A DNA stretch of 12,365 nucleotides, taken from assembly GCA_002762915.1 (NCBI GenBank), contig PCYF01000006.1, positions 1-12,365 on the forward strand, read 5' to 3'. Positions 6,636-12,365 of the stretch are shown piece by piece. The stretch comes from Candidatus Woesearchaeota archaeon CG10_big_fil_rev_8_21_14_0_10_32_9 (GTDB lineage: Archaea; Nanobdellota; Nanobdellia; Woesearchaeales; 21-14-0-10-32-9). Position numbers and translations under genes: made by a program. The notes beneath the pieces are model-generated. The model made no database searches and had not been told where the DNA came from. It saw nothing but the letters and a program-made list of their open reading frames with translations. The stretch's first letter is position 1; the number at the start of each line of letters is the position of its first letter.

Positions 6636-6986
6636 ATGAAAATGGAACTAAAACAAGTTATATTGGTAAGAAATGACTTAAAGATGCCGAAAGGAAAATT
6701 AGCGGCACAAGTAGCTCATGGTAGTGTGGAAGCAGTTATTAATAGCGATCCTAAGTTAGTTCAAAGATGGTTAAAAGAAGGAATGAAAAAAGTTGTATTA
6801 AAAGTTGACAGTCTTAACGAATTAAAAAAAATGTTGCAAGCTGCAAAAAATGAAGGATTAAAAGTTGGATGGATAAATGATGCAGGAAGAACATTTCTAG
6901 AACCAGGAACTGCAACAGTATTAGGAATAGGACCAGATGAAGAACAAAAAATTGATCGAGTAACTGGTCATCTTAAAATGCTATAA
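6636..6986 (+). CDS. pth2: Peptidyl-tRNA hydrolase, archaeal/eukaryotic type (Pth2)
   Basis: Releases peptides from peptidyl-tRNA that dropped off the ribosome, recycling tRNA. The 116 residues match the Pth2 family's compact fold over almost the full length: KQVILVRNDLKMPKGKLAAQ (6-25, with the conserved lysines), VAHGS (26-30), WLKEGMKKVVLKV (45-57), NDAGRTFLEPGT (81-92) and VLGIGP (95-100), ending in VTGHLKML. Bacterial Pth is unrelated, so this gene is good evidence that the DNA is archaeal. Two ATGs lie in frame at the start (6636 and 6642); the second gives MELKQV and fits the putative TATA box spacing better, so the first two residues are uncertain. It follows the membrane-protein gene by 12 bases. 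Confidence 0.96.
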   Translation: MKMELKQVILVRNDLKMPKGKLAAQVAHGSVEAVINSDPKLVQRWLKEGMKKVVLKVDSLNELKKMLQAAKNEGLKVGWINDAGRTFLEPGTATVLGIGPDEEQKIDRVTGHLKML

Positions 6987-6990
6987 TAAC

Positions 6991-7000
6991 CTTTAAAAAC
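6991..7000 (+). promoter_or_regulatory. TATA box for the RimB-RimK pair
   Basis: The decamer ctttaaaaac lies in the 38-base gap after pth2, centred about 29 bases before the ATG at 7025. This suggests the ligase pair has its own short-leader transcript. Confidence 0.5.
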
Positions 7001-7024
7001 AAGGAACGATTCTATTAAACAAAG

Positions 7025-7384
7025 ATGGACAAAAAAATAATAGTTGGGGCCACCGAGTTTGTTACTATAAAAGGAGCGCATCATAAATCTTTAGTTCCTG
7101 CTAGAATTGATACGGGCGCAACAAGAAGTTCCATACATGCATTACTTGTAAAAGAATTAGACCTTGGCCCAATGCTGAGAACAAGAAGCGTAAAAAATGC
7201 AAATGGCACAGCTATTAGACCAATAATTAAAGTTAAAATTGAATTAAAAGACAAACTCATTGAAACAGAATTTACTGTTACAGACAGAAGCCATATGAGA
7301 TACAAAGTTCTAATTGGACGAAATGTATTAAGTAAAGGATTTATGGTTGATCCATCAATAGATGTAGTAAGGAATAAAAAATGA
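7025..7384 (+). CDS. RimB/PF05618-type retropepsin-like protein (putative ATP-dependent protease)
   Basis: A 119-residue cytosolic protein of the PF05618 family, often annotated as an ATP-dependent zinc protease and predicted to have a retropepsin-like fold. The active-site signature is RIDTGATRSSIHA (27-39), with Asp29 as the catalytic aspartate of the DTGA motif. Other landmarks are the NANGTAIRPIIKVKIEL block (58-74), the TDRSHMRYKVLIGRNVL stretch (85-101) and a final FMVDPSIDVV. It probably works as a dimer, because one DTGA per chain gives half an aspartic-protease site. Its TGA overlaps the ATG of the ATP-grasp ligase (ATGA at 7381-7384), so the two products are translationally coupled. 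In bacteria members of this family sit beside rimK; a role in trimming or regulating what the ligase adds is an inference from that pairing. Confidence 0.85.
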   Translation: MDKKIIVGATEFVTIKGAHHKSLVPARIDTGATRSSIHALLVKELDLGPMLRTRSVKNANGTAIRPIIKVKIELKDKLIETEFTVTDRSHMRYKVLIGRNVLSKGFMVDPSIDVVRNKK

Positions 7385-8454
7385 TAAATGCTGCAATAAT
7401 AAGTCAAGGAAGTATAAGTTCAAAATGGACTCTGGATGCAATGAGAAAATACTTTGATGAAGTAGATGAAATAAATGTCATGGAATTAGAGATTAATATT
7501 TCTGGAAATACTGCTCAGATTTTGTATCAAGGAAAACCATTGAATGAATATAACTGTATATACGCTAAAGGATCATTTAGATATAGTCAAATTCTGAGAA
7601 CTCTTACAACATTAAGATATGATTCGTGTTATATGGCTATAGAACCAAGTGCATTTACTGTTGCACACGATAAATTACTTACACAAGTTATGTTGCAACA
7701 GCATAGTATACCAATGCCTAGAACATATATTAGTTCAACAGTAAAAGCAGCAAAAGAAGTTCTATCAAATATGAATTATCCAATCATAATGAAATTCCCG
7801 CAAGGAACACAAGGAAAAGGAGTTATGTTTGCAGATTCCTTCGGATCAGCATCATCAATACTTGATGCATTAACTGCATTAAAACAATCATTCATAATAC
7901 AAGAATACATAGAGACTGATGCAACAGACACTCGAGTGTTTGTTGTTGGAGATAAAGTTGTAGCTTCAATGATGAGAAAAGGCGCGCCTGATGAGAAAAG
8001 ATCTAATTTTCACGCAGGAGGAACATGTGAAGCAATAGAATTAGATGAGAAAACGAAAGATATCGCAATAAAAGCAGCAAAAGCAACAGGTGCAGATATA
8101 TGTGGAGTAGATATTCTTCAAAGTATTCGTGGACCATTAGTAATAGAGACTAATATAAGTCCTGGTTTGCAAGGAATTACTGCTGCAACCAAGGTAGATA
8201 TTGCAGATAAAATAGCTAAGCATCTTTTTGAAAGAACAAAAGAAAGATATTCTAAAGATAGCGAAAAGAGAAAAAAAGAAGTAATGAATAATGTCAATAA
8301 TGAAGGAAGTATAATTTCAACACTTGATTTCCGTGGAAATAGAATTCTTTTATCAGAAGTTGCAACAAAATTATCAAAATTAACACAAGATGACCAAGTT
8401 GAAATCAAAATAAAAACAGGAAACATAGAATTAAAAAGATTTAATATCAACTAA
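7381..8454 (+). CDS. RimK-like ATP-grasp amino acid ligase with extra C-terminal domain
   Basis: Predicted to join an amino acid (glutamate in RimK) to a carboxyl group on a protein or cofactor, using ATP. Residues 1-95 form the pre-ATP-grasp domain and about 96-285 the ATP-grasp fold: QGTQGKGVMF (141-150) is the phosphate loop, QEYIETDATDTRVFVVG (174-190) is followed by the RimK-type RSNFHAGG (207-214), and metal ligands are expected from Asp244 and ETN (256-258, within VIETNISPGLQG). After a basic linker (285-302), residues 308-353 form a small beta-rich tail (LDFRGNRILLSEV, then VEIKIKTGNIELKR) resembling an AbrB-like swapped hairpin, which typical RimK lacks. The 357 residues therefore exceed RimK's roughly 300. 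It is coupled to the upstream PF05618 protein and its 3' end overlaps the convergent methyltransferase gene by 24 bases. E. coli RimK modifies ribosomal protein S6, which archaea lack, so the substrate here is unknown. Confidence 0.88.
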   Translation: MINAAIISQGSISSKWTLDAMRKYFDEVDEINVMELEINISGNTAQILYQGKPLNEYNCIYAKGSFRYSQILRTLTTLRYDSCYMAIEPSAFTVAHDKLLTQVMLQQHSIPMPRTYISSTVKAAKEVLSNMNYPIIMKFPQGTQGKGVMFADSFGSASSILDALTALKQSFIIQEYIETDATDTRVFVVGDKVVASMMRKGAPDEKRSNFHAGGTCEAIELDEKTKDIAIKAAKATGADICGVDILQSIRGPLVIETNISPGLQGITAATKVDIADKIAKHLFERTKERYSKDSEKRKKEVMNNVNNEGSIISTLDFRGNRILLSEVATKLSKLTQDDQVEIKIKTGNIELKRFNIN

Positions 8455-8907
8455 TTCTAAGTTCAATAAGTATTTCTTTTTAGAAATTCCTGCGGAATAA
8501 CCTCCTATGCTATTGGAGGATACAACTCGATGACAAGGAATAATTAAAGGTAGTTTGTTTTTACCGCAAGCATTTGCTACTGCTCGAATTGCTTTAGGAT
8601 GATTAATATTTATAGCAAGGTTCTTGTAGGAAATTGTTTCTCCAAATTTTAAGCGTAGGATTTCTCGCCACACTTTTTGTTCAAAAGTAGTTCCTTCTAA
8701 TTCAAAAGGCAGGGAAAAGCGTTTTCTCTTACCTAAAAAATATTCATCCAATTGGGTTATGACCTTTTTTGCACAATTATTAAAGTTATTAGATTTACTT
8801 CTTTCTTTGTGATTTGTAAACTGTAAAGATATTAATTTATTATCTTTACAATTTATTTTAATGGGTCCTATTGGAGAAATATACGTTGCACAAAAAGTAC
8901 TGCTCAT
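8431..8907 (-). CDS. ogt: O6-alkylguanine-DNA alkyltransferase (methylated-DNA-protein cysteine methyltransferase)
   Basis: Repairs O6-methylguanine by moving the alkyl group irreversibly to its own cysteine. The 158 residues match the usual Ogt/MGMT length. An N-terminal beta domain (SPIGPIKI, 11-18) is followed by the DNA-binding and active-site domain: TTFEQKVWREILRLKFGETISYKNLA (73-98), the recognition helix AIRAVANACGKN (106-117, with the arginine finger at Arg108), the active site IPCHRVV (123-129, Cys125) and the closing IGGYSAGISKKKYLLNLE (134-151). All key residues are present, so it should be active. It starts two bases after the ZPR1 stop and reads as the second gene of that unit. 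Its 3' end overlaps the convergent ligase gene by 24 bases. Confidence 0.95.
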   Translation of the reverse strand: MSSTFCATYISPIGPIKINCKDNKLISLQFTNHKERSKSNNFNNCAKKVITQLDEYFLGKRKRFSLPFELEGTTFEQKVWREILRLKFGETISYKNLAININHPKAIRAVANACGKNKLPLIIPCHRVVSSNSIGGYSAGISKKKYLLNLELVDIKSF

Positions 8908-8909
8908 AT

Positions 8910-9446
8910 TTATTTTTTTATAACTGTTTTTTCGCTTATTATTGCAGAGTTCCCAGAAGGATCATCGAGTGAAATAGTTAATGATTTAGAGCCCATTAAT
9001 ACTTTTGTTAATTTTTTAAGAATATTTTTAGCTTTCTTTCTATCGGATTCATCCTCTGCAGTATCTCTAACAATTTCTATTTGCTTCTTCATCCTATTTA
9101 TTATTCCTTCAATGTTGGTAACGTAACCATTGCTTGCAGGACCAGGTTCAATACTTCCTACGTGAGAAATCTTAACAGTGGCATTTGATGATTTTATTAC
9201 TCTAACCTTTAGATCTTCTTCTGAAGTAACTTCAAAAGAACACTTTATAGGAGTCTTGTCTTCCTCAGCTTCAACATCTGCTTTATGATAATTGCACTCT
9301 TCATTTTCACAATCCATAGAGAAAATAATTAACTTTCCAAAGTAGGGAACTTCTCTCTCAGATTGTCTAAGTGTTAAGGTTTTTTTATTACAGAAAGGAC
9401 AAAATTCTCCTTCTATTTCTTCTAACTGATAATCATCATTACTCAT
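8910..9446 (-). CDS. zpr1: ZPR1-type zinc-finger protein (archaeal single-module form)
   Basis: A 178-residue archaeal ZPR1 homologue with one zinc finger plus one beta-rich ZPR1 domain; eukaryotic ZPR1 has two such modules. The finger uses Cys16/Cys19 (CPFC) and Cys46/Cys51 (CENEEC), the second pair spaced by four residues. The body carries NYHKADVE (52-59), the stretch at about 72-90 with SEEDLKVRVIKSSNATV, and the signature SIEPGPASNGYVTNIEGI (98-115). A helical segment (116-150) follows, then a final ISLDDPSGNSAI. Eukaryotic ZPR1 assists translation factor eEF1A; the archaeal role is not established, though a chaperone-like function with EF-1A is a fair inference. It has its own TATA box and reads directly into the methyltransferase gene. 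Confidence 0.9.
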   Translation of the reverse strand: MSNDDYQLEEIEGEFCPFCNKKTLTLRQSEREVPYFGKLIIFSMDCENEECNYHKADVEAEEDKTPIKCSFEVTSEEDLKVRVIKSSNATVKISHVGSIEPGPASNGYVTNIEGIINRMKKQIEIVRDTAEDESDRKKAKNILKKLTKVLMGSKSLTISLDDPSGNSAIISEKTVIKK

Positions 9447-9463
9447 ACTTAAATAACTACAAC

Positions 9464-9475
9464 TTTATTTAAAAA
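9464..9475 (-). promoter_or_regulatory. TATA box for the zpr1-ogt unit
   Basis: On the minus strand this reads tttttaaataaa, centred about 24 bases before the zpr1 ATG at 9446, consistent with a leaderless mRNA. Confidence 0.5.
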
Positions 9476-9518
9476 CTTTGTTGTACACAAAAATAGAATT
9501 AAAATATAAAAGTTTAAA

Positions 9519-9531
9519 CAAAATAAAAAAA
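9519..9531 (-). terminator. T-rich terminator of sepF
   Basis: On the minus strand a run of seven T followed by attttg starts immediately after the sepF stop codon, with no hairpin. Such T-rich tracts are the usual archaeal termination signal. It separates sepF from the promoter of zpr1. Confidence 0.45.
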
Positions 9532-9930
9532 TTAATCTTCTAATTGAGAATTATCTGTTGAAGAAGATTTATAGATTTCAGCAAAACTTGGAACAACAAC
9601 AATGTAATCCTCACCGAAACCAGCAATGTCTCCATTAATTGCTTCGATAGTCTTTTTTAATTTGTTTATTGCTCTTTTTAACTCAATCATATCCTTTTCT
9701 CTCAAAGGACTAATGTTAAGCAAACAAATTGTGTTTCCTTCTCTCAGAGTTTCAAGAACATTCTTGATATCTGAAAAATCTTCCATAACAAAAGGTCTTA
9801 CGATTACTTTCGAAGAGGTTCCCCTTTGCATATCTGTACTTAATTCAACGTATTCGTTTTCAGCTTCCAACGAATCATCGTCATCATACGTCGATTTTTT
9901 GAATTTCTTTAAAGAAAAGAATCCTGCCAT
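9532..9930 (-). CDS. sepF: Archaeal SepF-like cell-division protein
   Basis: SepF anchors the FtsZ ring to the membrane in archaea that divide with FtsZ. The 132 residues start with a short basic amphipathic segment MAGFFSLKKFKKS (1-13), the expected membrane-targeting helix. An acidic linker (14-40, with DDDD) follows, then the SepF core (41-120): KVIVRPFVMEDFSDIKNVLE (41-60), LREGNTICLLNISPL (62-76), DMIELKRAINKLKKTIEAI (80-98) and GDIAGFGEDYIVVVPSFAEI (100-119). The start is secured by a strong GGAGGG site six bases upstream. It is a single-gene unit with its own promoter and terminator; no ftsZ lies in this window. Small SepF-related proteins exist that are not division anchors, but the N-terminal helix favours true SepF. 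Confidence 0.93.
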   Translation of the reverse strand: MAGFFSLKKFKKSTYDDDDSLEAENEYVELSTDMQRGTSSKVIVRPFVMEDFSDIKNVLETLREGNTICLLNISPLREKDMIELKRAINKLKKTIEAINGDIAGFGEDYIVVVPSFAEIYKSSSTDNSQLED

Positions 9931-9936
9931 AATTTT

Positions 9937-9942
9937 CCCTCC
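9937..9942 (-). promoter_or_regulatory. Strong Shine-Dalgarno site of sepF
   Basis: GGAGGG on the minus strand, six bases before the ATG. It is the best ribosome-binding site in the window and fixes the start. Confidence 0.75.
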
Positions 9943-10000
9943 AAATAATTTGTTTCCTCTAATTTTAACTTGAATATATCTGTTCTCATGATTGGAGTCG

Positions 10001-10011
10001 ACATATATAAA
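10001..10011 (-). promoter_or_regulatory. TATA box for sepF
   Basis: The minus strand reads tttatatatgt. A start of transcription about 25 bases downstream (near 9980) would leave a leader of about 50 bases holding the Shine-Dalgarno site. A weaker A/T box, agatatatt at 9973-9981, would give a shorter leader. The rest of the 125-base gap between sepF and elp3 shows nothing else. Confidence 0.5.
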
Positions 10012-10055
10012 CCTTTCGTTTTACGTCTTTAATTCTTAAAATTCGAAATTTCTTT

Positions 10056-11822
10056 TTAAAGTGCTTTAGACATATAAGGTCCTTCTAAGTTGTATCCAAT
10101 ATTTTTATAATACTGTCTTACGCCGATGCCCGAAATGACCAACATCTTAGTTTTATTATTTGTTCTAGCTATTTCTTCTGCCTTTGTCATTAACAACCTT
10201 CCAAAGCCTCTATGTTGAACCATTCCATCATCTTCTCCAATTGCAACAGCCTTACCATAAACGTGTAGTTCCCTTATCATCGCGGTTTCGTTAGTAAATT
10301 CTTCGCGTAAAGCTTCTGATGGGAATCTTAATCTTACAAAACCCACAAGTTTATCTGCTGAATCTTTTAAGCTAATGAAAAATTCTTTACCCTTACTTGC
10401 GTCATATTCAATTATTTCAAAATCAACAGGATCTTTTATCTTTTCAGCCTTTATTTCTCTTGAACGAATATCTTGTTGCTTATACTTTTTTAGATTCATA
10501 TCAGAATCAACAAGCTGTCTTAAGTTATTTTTTGTAATTCCTTCAAATGAATACTTCGTAGGAATATCCCTTTGTACACGCATAATTCTACAATACCGTG
10601 GAACAAAATTAATCATCTCAGAAAGAATATCGGCAGCTTCTTCAGTAGAAAGAGGCTTAAATTTACCTTGTTTGTAATCAAGATAGAGCTTAGTTCCAGG
10701 CATAACCATCGTTGGATAAACCTTAAGCATATCAGGCCTATAATCAGGATTAGCAAACAATTCTTCAAAACACCAAATATCCTTTTCTTTCGTAACTCCG
10801 GGTAATCCTGGCATCATATGAAAATTTAATTTAAAACCAAGATCTCGAAGAATTCTAACACTATCAATAGTGTCTTTTAAAGTATGACCTCTGTGAGTCT
10901 CTTTCAAAACCTCTTCATATAAAGTCTGAACTCCCAACTCAACCCTTGTACAACCAAGTTTAAGCATTTCGTCACCATGAGTTAACAAACCCCAATCAGG
11001 CTTCGTTTCAATAGTCATACCAATACATCTAATCTTAGCAAGCTCATTTGTGGTTTGAGCTTCGATAAGAGGTTTGCAATTTGTTTCTTTTAACTTCAAT
11101 AATTTAGAATGAATATGTTTCGTTCTATCTTTATCGTTTATATCTCCAGGCAATTCAAAAAACTCTTTGAACTTATCAATATCAAGATCTTCTAATCCTT
11201 CATTTTTATTTCTGTAAAACAAAACGGAAAAATCATTCATGGCTTGAAGTGCATCTCGCACAAAAGTCTCTTGATATTCTTGAGAAAAGCTAGGAAATGT
11301 TCCGCCCATAATAATTAATTCAACTTTATCAGGATTCTGACCTATGGCGATGTATTGTTCTAATCTATTCATAACTTGTAAATAAGCATCATAATTATTT
11401 CTAATTCCCCTCATCGTAGAAGGCTCATGCCCAGTATACGATTGAGGAACATCTCCAAAGAAACTTGAAGGGCCACCAGGACAATAAGTACATTTACCAT
11501 GAGGACACTTAAACGGAGCAGTCATAATTGCAATTACCGCAACACCAGAACTTGTTCTAACAGGTTTTGTCTCCAGATAATGTCTTAAAAAAGTAAGATC
11601 TTCTTCCTTCGCATTCAAAAGAACCTCAATATCCGTAGGAATCTTTTTCATCTTAAGCTTCCTACAAAGAACAACTTTATGTTTAGCAACATCGTCCTTA
11701 GAAGGCTTATTATCTTTAACAAACTGAACAAGTTCCTCAAAAAAATTCTTCTCAATAAGAGTTCTATTTTCTAATTCTCTTGCTTCTAATTCTGCAACTT
11801 CAACATCATGATCATGAACCAT
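10056..11822 (-). CDS. elp3: Elp3, tRNA uridine(34) acetyltransferase (radical SAM plus GNAT)
   Basis: Installs the acetyl/carboxymethyl group on carbon 5 of wobble uridine (U34) in tRNA. In archaea it acts without the rest of the Elongator complex. The 588 residues contain an N-terminal tRNA-binding region (1-90) and a radical SAM core (about 91-410) whose iron-sulfur cluster is held by Cys106, Cys111 and Cys114 (CPHGKCTYC). Further core motifs are LIIMGGTFPS (169-178), TIETKPDW (270-277), RVELGVQT (293-300) and HMMPGLPG (335-342). The acetyltransferase domain (about 465-588) carries the acetyl-CoA loop QHRGFGRL (536-543) and ends in YYKNIGYNLEGPYMSK. It is somewhat longer than typical archaeal Elp3 (about 520-550), partly through a charged insert near residues 205-248. 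All catalytic motifs are present. It diverges from the HIT gene. Confidence 0.97.
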   Translation of the reverse strand: MVHDHDVEVAELEARELENRTLIEKNFFEELVQFVKDNKPSKDDVAKHKVVLCRKLKMKKIPTDIEVLLNAKEEDLTFLRHYLETKPVRTSSGVAVIAIMTAPFKCPHGKCTYCPGGPSSFFGDVPQSYTGHEPSTMRGIRNNYDAYLQVMNRLEQYIAIGQNPDKVELIIMGGTFPSFSQEYQETFVRDALQAMNDFSVLFYRNKNEGLEDLDIDKFKEFFELPGDINDKDRTKHIHSKLLKLKETNCKPLIEAQTTNELAKIRCIGMTIETKPDWGLLTHGDEMLKLGCTRVELGVQTLYEEVLKETHRGHTLKDTIDSVRILRDLGFKLNFHMMPGLPGVTKEKDIWCFEELFANPDYRPDMLKVYPTMVMPGTKLYLDYKQGKFKPLSTEEAADILSEMINFVPRYCRIMRVQRDIPTKYSFEGITKNNLRQLVDSDMNLKKYKQQDIRSREIKAEKIKDPVDFEIIEYDASKGKEFFISLKDSADKLVGFVRLRFPSEALREEFTNETAMIRELHVYGKAVAIGEDDGMVQHRGFGRLLMTKAEEIARTNNKTKMLVISGIGVRQYYKNIGYNLEGPYMSKAL

Positions 11823-11842
11823 AGTTCTCGGAAGTCATTTTC

Positions 11843-11856
11843 TTTTAAATAAATAT
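11843..11856 (-). promoter_or_regulatory. TATA box for elp3
   Basis: The minus strand reads atatttatttaaaa, centred about 27 bases before the elp3 ATG at 11822, consistent with a leaderless transcript. Confidence 0.5.
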
Positions 11857-11883
11857 TGGCTGAATTCTATTAGTAAAGCAACA

Positions 11884-11891
11884 TTTATATA
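11884..11891 (+). promoter_or_regulatory. TATA box for the HIT-family gene
   Basis: The octamer tttatata is centred about 29 bases before the ATG at 11917, predicting a very short leader. Together with the elp3 box it fills the 94-base divergent intergenic region. Confidence 0.6.
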
Positions 11892-11916
11892 GAAATTAAC
11901 TTGAATTAAGTAAAAG

Positions 11917-12365
11917 ATGACACAACCAACAGAAGAAGAACTAAAAAATATGACTCCTGAACAGTTTGCAGAAATACAAAAACAAAACTGTATCTTTTGT
12001 AAAATAATTTCTGGACAAATTCCCTCAAAAAAAGTCTATGAAGACTCCGATTTCTTTGCAATACTGGATATAAATCCCGCAACAGAGGGACATACTTTAC
12101 TTATGCCGAAGAAACACATCCAAATAATGCCTCAAATGGATCAAGAATTAGTTGGAAAAATGGCTGAAGTCTCAAAAAAAATATCCGCAAAATTACTAAA
12201 AGCATTTTCAGTTTCGGGAACATCTGTATTTATTGCAAACGGCGCTATTGCCGGACAAAAATCCCCTCATTTTATTGTTCATATTATTCCAAGAAAAGAC
12301 AACGATGACATAAAATTAAATCCTTCTTTACTTGCTGTTGATGAAACAAAATTCAAGTTATTAAA
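11917..12365 (+). CDS. HIT-family protein with replaced central histidine (3' partial)
   Basis: Histidine-triad proteins usually hydrolyse or transfer nucleoside phosphates. The 149 residues present cover an N-terminal extension (1-23), a zinc-type Cys pair CIFC (25-28), the conserved IISGQIPSKKVYEDSDFFAI (30-49), DINPATEGHTLLMPKKH (51-67), and the triad region GQKSPHFIVHIIPR (113-126). The triad normally reads H-x-H-x-H with the middle His as nucleophile. Here it is His118-Phe-Ile120-Val-His122, so the nucleophile position is Ile. Cys25, Cys28 and the outer histidines, which could hold structural zinc, are kept. The gene runs off the right edge, so the C-terminus and any further domain are unseen. 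The family call is firm; an unmodified hydrolase activity is doubtful. Confidence 0.88.
   Translation, partial: MTQPTEEELKNMTPEQFAEIQKQNCIFCKIISGQIPSKKVYEDSDFFAILDINPATEGHTLLMPKKHIQIMPQMDQELVGKMAEVSKKISAKLLKAFSVSGTSVFIANGAIAGQKSPHFIVHIIPRKDNDDIKLNPSLLAVDETKFKLL

Noticed and set aside
7081..8450. Minus-strand open frames opposite the RimB-like and ATP-grasp genes
   Set aside because: Both lie antisense to genes with intact catalytic motifs and show no independent signals.
9447..9531. Possible small RNA gene or repeat in the A/T-rich gap between zpr1 and sepF
   Set aside because: The gap is accounted for by the zpr1 TATA box and the sepF T-rich terminator; no stem-loop or repeated unit could be seen.
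9626..9973. 115-codon open frame on the plus strand opposite sepF
   Set aside because: It is the antisense of a well-conserved SepF domain. Its hydrophobic, serine-rich translation is what an AT-rich antisense frame gives.
10375..10805. Two plus-strand frames inside elp3
   Set aside because: Antisense to the conserved C-terminal half of Elp3; low-complexity translations without a domain.

Overview
This window is a gene-dense, strongly AT-rich stretch of an archaeal chromosome. The archaeal evidence is a Pth2-type peptidyl-tRNA hydrolase, a single-module ZPR1 zinc-finger protein, an archaeal-style SepF with an N-terminal membrane anchor, a full-length Elp3, and TATA boxes about 20-30 bases before start codons (leaderless or short-leader mRNAs). 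The compact genes, low GC and otherwise bacterial-looking central metabolism suggest a DPANN-type lineage such as Woesearchaeota or Pacearchaeota. That placement is inferred from gene style, not from a phylogenetic marker. No rRNA, tRNA, CRISPR array, insertion sequence or phage gene was seen.

Layout. Bases 1-1791 (+): the 3' part of a compact phosphotransacetylase, a nucleoside-2-deoxyribosyltransferase-like protein with an internal repeat, and a small one-pass membrane protein with an EF-hand-like loop. Bases 1793-2971 (-): malic enzyme, divergent from the next block. Bases 3075-6623 (+): 6-phosphogluconate dehydrogenase, 6-phosphogluconolactonase, glucose-6-phosphate dehydrogenase and an unknown polytopic membrane protein that overlaps the last enzyme gene. 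Bases 6636-8454 (+): Pth2, then a retropepsin-like RimB/PF05618 protein translationally coupled to a RimK-like ATP-grasp ligase. Bases 8431-9930 (-): O6-alkylguanine-DNA methyltransferase and ZPR1 as a two-gene unit, then sepF upstream with its own promoter. Bases 10056-11822 (-): Elp3. From 11917 (+) to the window edge: a HIT-family protein whose central triad histidine is replaced.

How the genes fit together. gnd-pgl-zwf encode the whole oxidative branch of the pentose phosphate pathway (glucose 6-phosphate to ribulose 5-phosphate), which most archaea lack. Malic enzyme, another NAD(P)H source, diverges from this cluster across a shared 100-base promoter region, and phosphotransacetylase lies just beyond. 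Together they suggest a fermentative heterotroph making reducing power, pentoses and acetyl-phosphate. The second half carries housekeeping and information genes (Pth2, Elp3, ZPR1, DNA repair, cell division) plus the ligase/peptidase pair, whose substrate cannot be read from the sequence.

The main points of interest are the bacterial-type oxidative pentose phosphate operon in an archaeon, the shortened phosphotransacetylase lacking CoA-binding arginines, the RimB-RimK pair with an extra C-terminal domain, and the HIT protein without its usual nucleophile.
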